DNA from: Patescibacteria group bacterium
GTDB lineage: Bacteria; Patescibacteriota; WWE3; UBA101185; UBA10185
Length of the DNA: 11,078 nucleotides
Assembly: GCA_022710505.1 (NCBI GenBank)
Contig: JAKLGS010000019.1
Location: 1-11,078 of the forward strand
Reading direction: 5' to 3'
Part shown: positions 7,479 to 11,078 of the stretch, piece by piece
Layout: each line of letters opens with the position of its first letter
Numbering within the stretch: position 1 is the stretch's first letter
Translations under genes and position numbers: made by a program
Notes under the pieces: model-generated
What the model was told of the DNA's origin: nothing
What the model saw: the letters and a program-made list of their open reading frames with translations, nothing else
Database searches by the model: none

Positions 7479-7507
7479 ATTTTAGCACACTATCGGTCTG
7501 TTTACAA
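7479..7507 (-). promoter_or_regulatory. Predicted promoter of the 157-residue membrane protein gene
   Basis: On the minus strand: TTGTAA (-35, 7507-7502; 4 of 6 matches), exactly 17 nt, then TAAAAT (-10, 7484-7479; 5 of 6), with TG three bases before the -10 as in extended -10 promoters. It begins directly after the T-rich tail of the preceding terminator and leaves a leader of about 30 nt that carries the Shine-Dalgarno. Confidence 0.65.
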
Positions 7508-7527
7508 AACTATAATAAATAAAAGAA

Positions 7528-7554
7528 AAGCTTCACAAAATTTTTGTGAAGCTT
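7528..7554 (-). terminator. Intrinsic terminator formed from the end of the 111-residue gene
   Basis: AAGCTTCAC (7528-7536) pairs perfectly with GTGAAGCTT (7546-7554), and the A4/T5 interior can extend the stem nearly to a closed loop. On the minus strand the hairpin is followed by TTCTTTTATTTATTATAG. The upstream arm encodes the codons for S-F-T near the end of the 111-residue protein, and the TGA stop (7535-7533) lies inside the downstream arm. Confidence 0.85.
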
Positions 7555-7868
7555 GTATAGCCACCGTTTGAAAAGACATTTAAAATTTCAGATGTTTTTT
7601 CACTAAACGATAGTTTGTCCCATAACAGTCTTTTCTCTTCATCATTTGGAATGCCGAAGTACGCAGAAAAAACTGCAGCGTCGTGGGTATGAATAGTTTG
7701 ATTTTCATGATCCTGTTTTGCAAGTATTTTTTCTAGGCTTTCCGATATACCAATGTCTGCATCTTTGCAGTCAAAAAGAATTCCTTTTGACGTGTAATGT
7801 GCTTTTTCCGTATTCACAACAAAATCAAGAATATCGAATATCGACTTACCTTCCATCTTCTCTTCCAT
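7533..7868 (-). CDS. Small soluble protein of unknown function (111 residues)
   Basis: I do not recognise this protein. It has 111 residues, is acidic and soluble, with no signal peptide or membrane segment. Visible features are a helical N-terminus (KSIFDILDFVVNTEKAHY), a His/Asp-rich centre (DHENQTIHTHDAAVF, residues 53-67) and a charged helix (EEKRLLWDKLSFSEKTSEIL). The His cluster H54, H60, H62 with D63 could bind a metal, but this is only a guess. The start at ATG 7868 has an AGGT Shine-Dalgarno 4-5 nt upstream; ATG 7856 is a weaker alternative. A good extended -10 lies 31 nt upstream. Its last codons and stop form the terminator hairpin, which supports it being a genuine, separately transcribed gene. 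Confidence 0.75.
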   Translation of the reverse strand: MEEKMEGKSIFDILDFVVNTEKAHYTSKGILFDCKDADIGISESLEKILAKQDHENQTIHTHDAAVFSAYFGIPNDEEKRLLWDKLSFSEKTSEILNVFSNGGYTSFTKIL

Positions 7869-7899
7869 TTGTACCTCATTTTCCTTTAAGTTTTTCTGA

Positions 7900-7908
7900 A
7901 TTATAACA
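7900..7908 (-). promoter_or_regulatory. Extended -10 promoter of the 111-residue gene
   Basis: The minus strand reads TGTTATAAT, a perfect -10 with the TG extension at the correct spacing (TG-N-TATAAT). The -35 region is poor, which is usual for extended -10 promoters. Predicted transcription starts about 25 nt before the ATG, leaving room for the AGGT Shine-Dalgarno. Confidence 0.65.
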
Positions 7909-7939
7909 GATTAAAAGATTAATAGATGAAAAATAATAA

Positions 7940-8872
7940 TTAAAGTTTTATTACTTCTTTTTCGGTAGGTATTTTTTCAATATTTATAAATTTTAATTTT
8001 CTTAGCAAGAAGAAAAAGGGTGCAGAAATAATTGAAAAAATAAAATAAGCGATGGTGTGATACATTTGGAGTATTCCAAAGACTAACAATGCTAAAGTTG
8101 GGCTAAAAAACTTTCTATATGGTTCTACAGTTTCATTTACTCGGTCAGATATGGCTTTTTTAACAGTACCAGTGACGTTGTTTGAAATATTTTCTGATGT
8201 TGGGATATTTATTGGAATTTCATCTATTCCAAAGCTATTTAGAACCGAAAAAATTTGAGGATTTGATTGTTTTAGAGATTGTAGGTTTAGATTGTTGATA
8301 TCTTCTGGAACTTCTTTTTCGGCTTCTTTTTTTACTGCTTCTTCAATGGGTTTTTCTGCAATATCAGCTGCCCACTTCCCAATATCCAGAGATTGAATTT
8401 TGTTTGAGTTTAAATAGACAGCTAGAGAAATAATAGCACTTATTGTTAAGAGAAACCCTTTATTTACTGGTCTTGCAGAGTGTCTAGTATTAATTTTTAA
8501 AAACCCTTTAGTTAAAAAGTCACTTTTTTCCTGCTCATATAAAAAATACAGTGAAAAAAGTATTGATCCTAGAAGTGCTTCTATACTTTTGGATGTATTT
8601 AAAAATATAAATGATGAAAAAAAGACAATAACTGGAGATAGAAATATTTCCCATTTCCTCTCGATGGTTATTGAAATTAAAGATATTGTTAACAATGAAA
8701 AAACTAATGTTAATACATACGGAATTGCAAAATTTTTGGATAAAGAAAAATACTTCTCACTCTCAACAAAATCAAGAGAAATTCTAAAAAGAAAGATTAG
8801 CTCTATAATAAAAACAACATAAAGAGATGCTTTTTTTACAAAACTAAAAATTCCTTTTGTAGGATTTTCCAT
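7940..8872 (-). CDS. Multi-pass membrane protein of unknown function (310 residues)
   Basis: I do not recognise this protein. It has about seven hydrophobic segments: near residues 14-32, 48-70, 76-92, 97-112, 139-155, 258-278 and 279-291. Between the fifth and sixth lies a hydrophilic stretch of roughly 100 residues (156-256). Its first part is rich in charged helix (EKPIEEAVKKEAEKEV), and it continues with NLQSLKQSNPQIF and GTVKKAISDRVNETVEPYRK. Such a central insert could be an extracytoplasmic or cytoplasmic domain; topology cannot be settled by eye. The C-terminus is basic and short. The start ATG 8872 has no Shine-Dalgarno. Instead a TATACT -10 ends 6 nt before it, with a TTGTAA -35 at 17 nt, so the mRNA should be leaderless. 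I see no G+C hairpin after its stop, so transcription may continue into the 111-residue gene. Confidence 0.82.
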   Translation of the reverse strand: MENPTKGIFSFVKKASLYVVFIIELIFLFRISLDFVESEKYFSLSKNFAIPYVLTLVFSLLTISLISITIERKWEIFLSPVIVFFSSFIFLNTSKSIEALLGSILFSLYFLYEQEKSDFLTKGFLKINTRHSARPVNKGFLLTISAIISLAVYLNSNKIQSLDIGKWAADIAEKPIEEAVKKEAEKEVPEDINNLNLQSLKQSNPQIFSVLNSFGIDEIPINIPTSENISNNVTGTVKKAISDRVNETVEPYRKFFSPTLALLVFGILQMYHTIAYFIFSIISAPFFFLLRKLKFINIEKIPTEKEVIKL

Positions 8873-8878
8873 TATTTA

Positions 8879-8907
8879 AGTATAGATTCCAGTTTTTTGA
8901 GTTACAA
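8879..8907 (-). promoter_or_regulatory. Predicted leaderless promoter of the 310-residue membrane protein gene
   Basis: On the minus strand: TTGTAA (-35, 8907-8902), 17 nt, TATACT (-10, 8884-8879), then only 6 nt (TAAATA) before ATG. The start point is predicted at the A of the ATG. The -35 hexamer is identical to that at 7502-7507. Confidence 0.65.
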
Positions 8908-8911
8908 GGCC

Positions 8912-9301
8912 TTAGTTTTGGTGTTGTGCTTTTTCGTATTCTTCGGCCTCTTCTTTTGTGACGTGAATAGTTCCATCCGGATGGTTTGCTGGGCTGTATA
9001 TGGTGTATAGTTTCAGATCTTCTGTTTCACTCGTATTTATTATGTTGTGCTCTGTTCCAGCGGGGATAACGATAGCGTAACCGTCAGTAATGCTAAATTC
9101 TTGACCGTTAGCAATTACCTTTCCCTCACCTGAGTCAATTCTAAAAAATTGATCTACATCATTGTGGACTTCCATTCCAATGTCTTCCATTGGTTTTAAG
9201 CTCATAACAACTAATTGACTATGTCCGTTTGTTGACAGAACTTTTCTAAAATTTGTATTTCCGAGAGTTAGTTCCTCGATATTATCTACGAATATTGGCA
9301 T
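8912..9301 (-). CDS. Small single-domain cupin protein
   Basis: This 129-residue protein is a single cupin beta-barrel. Cupin motif 1 is present in variant form, GMEVHNDVDQFFRIDSGEG (H46, with Q51 where many cupins have Glu). Motif 2, GYAIVIPAGTEHNIIN, keeps the P-x-G-x-x-H-x-x-x-N pattern (P80, H85, N89). H46, Q51 and H85 are the likely metal-site residues. The C-terminus reads LYTIYSPANHPDGTIH and then a charged Glu-rich helix. Catalytic and sensory roles both occur in this superfamily, and I cannot assign a substrate. The start is ATG 9301: GAAAGG lies about 7 nt upstream, whereas the upstream in-frame TTG at 9316 would place that Shine-Dalgarno inside the gene. It has its own promoter, and the next gene downstream also has one. 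Confidence 0.9.
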   Translation of the reverse strand: MPIFVDNIEELTLGNTNFRKVLSTNGHSQLVVMSLKPMEDIGMEVHNDVDQFFRIDSGEGKVIANGQEFSITDGYAIVIPAGTEHNIINTSETEDLKLYTIYSPANHPDGTIHVTKEEAEEYEKAQHQN

Positions 9302-9338
9302 ATTTTTACCTTTCAAAAATAATTAAAACGTATATTTA

Positions 9339-9357
9339 ACTAAATAATTAATTTAGT
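9339..9357. repeat. Inverted repeat at the predicted cupin transcription start, candidate operator
   Basis: ACTAAAT (9339-9345) and ATTTAGT (9351-9357) form perfect 7-bp arms around a 5-nt centre. The repeat starts 6 nt after the cupin -10 hexamer, where a repressor could block initiation. The DNA here is almost pure A+T, so a chance palindrome is plausible. Confidence 0.3.
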
Positions 9358-9363
9358 ATTTTT

Positions 9364-9392
9364 ATTATATCTTATTTATAGGACGTCGTTAA
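9364..9392 (-). promoter_or_regulatory. Predicted promoter of the cupin gene
   Basis: On the minus strand: TTAACG (-35, 9392-9387; 4 of 6 matches), 17 nt, then a perfect TATAAT (-10, 9369-9364). It gives a leader of about 55 nt that contains the inverted repeat and the GAAAGG Shine-Dalgarno. The whole 123-bp gap between the cupin gene and the 260-residue gene holds no further gene. Confidence 0.55.
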
Positions 9393-9424
9393 TCAATAAA
9401 TTAGCTTGTCTATAAATTATTAAA

Positions 9425-10207
9425 TCAGGACCACTGTCTCATTGTAATCTCGTGGATTATTGAGTGATTCTTTCCAAATACGATAAATAGGTTATATCCC
9501 CTACCCCAAAGGTTCTCAATATTTTCAAGTATAATTTTATCTTTAAATTGAGATTTTGAATTAATAACTTCGTTAATTTGGTTCTCTTCCAGATACGGAT
9601 CGGTTTCCTTTTTTATATATTCTAGATTATTGTAATCAAGATCTATGCCCGAAACCTCTTTGTAGCACCTTTGGACACTCTGCATCGTAAAAAACTCGCT
9701 TTCCCAACCTGATATTCTTTTAAGATAATCGATATATGTTTCTAATGAATTTTCCATATTTTCAGGCTTTATATAATTACTTCTTATAGATATTTGTTCA
9801 GCGTACAGTGCCGTGATAATCAAATCTTTAGAAAAATTTTTTGCAAGATGTTTTAGTTGTTCCGTTGTATCCGGTTCCGGTGAAGATACTTGTATGGCTG
9901 ATGCTTGAGCTAAAAACCAGGTATAGTAAGATTCTCCCATTGTTTTAATTTGCTCTTTTCTTGAATATGGAAGTGTTTTTTCACCACCTTCGACTAATAC
10001 TAACCTTTTTTTACCATCAGTTTGATTTATAAAGTCCTGAAGATAGTTTTCCAGAACGCCCCATGAAGCATCTTTTGGGTCGTAGGTGTGTTCAAAACCT
10101 AAATAGTAAAGTATTTGCCCACCTTTTCTAATATGAAAAAAGTAAGGAGTAGGGAAAGGCCCAAATTTAGTTAGTTCAAGGTATTTTTTCTGAAGATTAT
10201 TTAGCAC
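9425..10207 (-). CDS. TIKI/TraB/ChaN/EreA superfamily-like protein
   Basis: This 260-residue protein carries two GX2H motifs, one near each end: G37-F-E-H40 after a hydrophobic strand (ILYYLGFEH), and G245-K-N-H248 after another (YNLFIVFGKNH). Conserved-looking glutamates lie between them: E73 in LVLVEGGE, E92 in MGESYYTWF and E111 in SPEPD. This arrangement is the known signature of the TIKI superfamily, which includes TraB/PrgY, ChaN and the erythromycin esterase EreA and is thought to be metal- or hydrolase-related. No signal peptide or membrane helix is visible, so it should be cytosolic, unlike many TraB/TIKI members. The reaction is unknown. The start is GTG 10207: an in-frame stop lies two codons upstream and there is no other start in the first ~90 codons. 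A TATAAT ends 6 nt before the GTG, and there is no Shine-Dalgarno. It is divergent from the PPDK gene. Confidence 0.8.
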   Translation of the reverse strand: MLNNLQKKYLELTKFGPFPTPYFFHIRKGGQILYYLGFEHTYDPKDASWGVLENYLQDFINQTDGKKRLVLVEGGEKTLPYSRKEQIKTMGESYYTWFLAQASAIQVSSPEPDTTEQLKHLAKNFSKDLIITALYAEQISIRSNYIKPENMENSLETYIDYLKRISGWESEFFTMQSVQRCYKEVSGIDLDYNNLEYIKKETDPYLEENQINEVINSKSQFKDKIILENIENLWGRGYNLFIVFGKNHSIIHEITMRQWS

Positions 10208-10213
10208 GATTTA

Positions 10214-10219
10214 ATTATA
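10214..10219 (-). promoter_or_regulatory. Predicted -10 box of the 260-residue gene, leaderless
   Basis: A perfect TATAAT on the minus strand is followed by 6 nt (TAAATC) and then the GTG start. The predicted transcription start coincides with the start codon. The -35 region is weak (TATTAT at 17 nt), so the call rests on the -10 and its position. Confidence 0.5.
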
Positions 10220-10268
10220 TATTTCTTAGGGAGAAAATAATAGTTCTTGGTTAAATCTTATTACCCAA

Positions 10269-10297
10269 TTGTCAAAAAGTGTTCATAAGTTTAAAGT
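10269..10297 (+). promoter_or_regulatory. Predicted leaderless promoter of the PPDK gene
   Basis: TTGTCA (-35, 5 of 6 matches), exactly 17 nt, then TAAAGT (-10, 4 of 6, keeping the key A2 and T6), then 6 nt (ATACCA) before ATG. No Shine-Dalgarno is present. It lies in the 96-bp gap shared with the divergent promoter of the 260-residue gene, so the two could be regulated jointly. Confidence 0.6.
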
Positions 10298-10303
10298 ATA
10301 CCA

Positions 10304-11078
10304 ATGCAAAAATACATATACTTTTTTGGAAATAATAATACAGAGGGTTCCTCGGATATGAAATTTATATTAGGGGGTAAAGGTGCAAACCTTGCTGAAA
10401 TGAGTAAAATAGGAATTCCTGTGCCACCTGGTTTCACAATATCTACCGAAGTATGCAGAGACTACAATTCTAATAACGGTACAATTCCAGAAGGTTTAGA
10501 ATCAGAAGTAGAAGATTATTTAAAAAAATTAGAAGATGCTACAGGTAAAAAATTTGGTGATGAGAGTAACCCTCTTTTAGTCTCAGTAAGATCTGGGGCT
10601 GCGGCTTCTATGCCCGGCATGATGGATACAATTTTAAATTTAGGATTAAGCGAGACGGTTGTTTCAAGTATTTCACAAAGTACCGGTAATCCAAGATTTG
10701 CTTGGGATTCGTATAGAAGATTTATACAGATGTACGGAAATGTGGTCGAAAATATCGAACATGAGAAATTTGAACACATTATTGAGGAGGTTAAGTCTTC
10801 AAAAGGTAAAAAAGAAGATATCGAAATGACTGCGGAAGATTGGCAGGAGGTTGTAGCAGAGTACAAAAAATTATTCCAAATTGAAAAAGATTATGAATTT
10901 CCCGATGATGCTAAAAAGCAATTATGGGGAGCAATTTTAGCTGTTATAAAATCATGGAATAATGCTAGAGCTGAAACCTACCGAAGACTAAACCACATCG
11001 ATGAGTCTAAAGTATTTGGGACCGCAGTTAATGTTCAATCTATGGTTTTTGGAAATCTAGGTCCGGAATCTGGAACAG
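10304..11078 (+). CDS. ppdK: Pyruvate, phosphate dikinase, N-terminal part (3' end outside window)
   Basis: PPDK interconverts PEP, AMP and PPi with pyruvate, ATP and Pi in the cytosol, and in many organisms replaces or complements pyruvate kinase. The frame is open to the end of the window, giving 258 residues of a protein that is usually ~870-900 long. The N-terminal ATP-grasp domain is clear: LGGKGANLAEM with K26, PVPPGFTIS, then VSVRSGAAASMPGMMDTILN with R96, FAWDSYRRFIQMYG, and NVQSMVFGNLG..SGT at the window edge. K26 and R96 correspond to the ATP-binding Lys and Arg of characterised PPDKs. ATG 10304 gives the normal N-terminus directly before YIYFFG, with no other candidate nearby. It is read divergently from the 260-residue gene and has a leaderless-type promoter. 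Confidence 0.95.
   Translation, partial: MQKYIYFFGNNNTEGSSDMKFILGGKGANLAEMSKIGIPVPPGFTISTEVCRDYNSNNGTIPEGLESEVEDYLKKLEDATGKKFGDESNPLLVSVRSGAAASMPGMMDTILNLGLSETVVSSISQSTGNPRFAWDSYRRFIQMYGNVVENIEHEKFEHIIEEVKSSKGKKEDIEMTAEDWQEVVAEYKKLFQIEKDYEFPDDAKKQLWGAILAVIKSWNNARAETYRRLNHIDESKVFGTAVNVQSMVFGNLGPESGT

Noticed and set aside
8589..8822. Plus-strand open frame of 77 codons
   Set aside because: It lies antisense within the 310-residue membrane protein gene, which has a good promoter and consistent hydrophobic segments; no Shine-Dalgarno or promoter was seen for the plus-strand frame.
9302..9316. Cupin gene starting at TTG 9316
   Set aside because: The ATG at 9301 has a GAAAGG Shine-Dalgarno at good spacing, and the extra five residues would be encoded by that very site.
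9394..9424. Possible terminator after the 260-residue gene
   Set aside because: The best pairing is about 5 bp of pure A+T with an 11-nt loop and no T run, too weak to call.
10516..10866. Minus-strand open frame of 116 codons
   Set aside because: It is fully antisense to the well-conserved PPDK N-terminal domain, and its translation is Ser/Cys-rich with no family features.
1..11078. Alternative genetic code with TGA read as glycine
   Set aside because: TGA ends pheT, the 111-residue gene and the 260-residue gene at sensible places, and no conserved protein here has an internal TGA.

Overview
The window looks like a piece of a small-genome, A+T-rich bacterial chromosome, most likely from the Patescibacteria (Candidate Phyla Radiation). 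The reasons are the strong A+T bias, very compact spacing, a threonyl-tRNA synthetase lacking the TGS domain, a PPDK gene, and several short proteins I do not recognise. TGA is an ordinary stop (pheT, the 111-residue gene and the 260-residue gene all end in TGA), so the TGA=Gly codes of Gracilibacteria and Absconditabacteria do not apply. I cannot place the lineage more finely.

Layout. Plus strand, 2-1988: the 3' part of pheT (phenylalanyl-tRNA synthetase beta), then an M16 zinc peptidase. The peptidase gene meets a minus-strand ABC exporter gene tail to tail with only 2 nt between the stops. Minus strand, 10207 down to 1991: a 260-residue protein carrying the two GX2H motifs of the TIKI/TraB/ChaN/EreA superfamily; a small cupin; a 310-residue multi-pass membrane protein; a 111-residue and a 157-residue protein of unknown function, each followed by an intrinsic terminator; the translation operon thrS-infC-rpmI-rplT; and the ABC exporter. 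Plus strand again from 10304: the 5' part of pyruvate, phosphate dikinase, divergent from the 260-residue gene. No gap reaches 300 bases, and I saw no tRNA, rRNA, CRISPR array or mobile element.

Gene cooperation. thrS-infC-rpmI-rplT is the classical translation cluster, and pheT adds a second synthetase. PPDK belongs to central carbon metabolism at the PEP/pyruvate node. The remaining genes appear to be separately promoted single units.

Most notable points. (1) infC has no ATG, GTG or TTG that would give a full-length protein. The only suitable start is an ATA codon 8 nt after a perfect AAGGAG, a parallel to the AUU start of E. coli infC that underlies its autoregulation. (2) Four genes (ABC exporter, 310-residue membrane protein, 260-residue protein, PPDK) have a sigma70-like -10 hexamer ending only 6-8 nt before the start codon and no Shine-Dalgarno, which predicts leaderless mRNAs. 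The ribosomal and several small genes instead have clear Shine-Dalgarno sequences, so two initiation modes appear to coexist. (3) One terminator hairpin is built from the last codons and stop codon of a gene.
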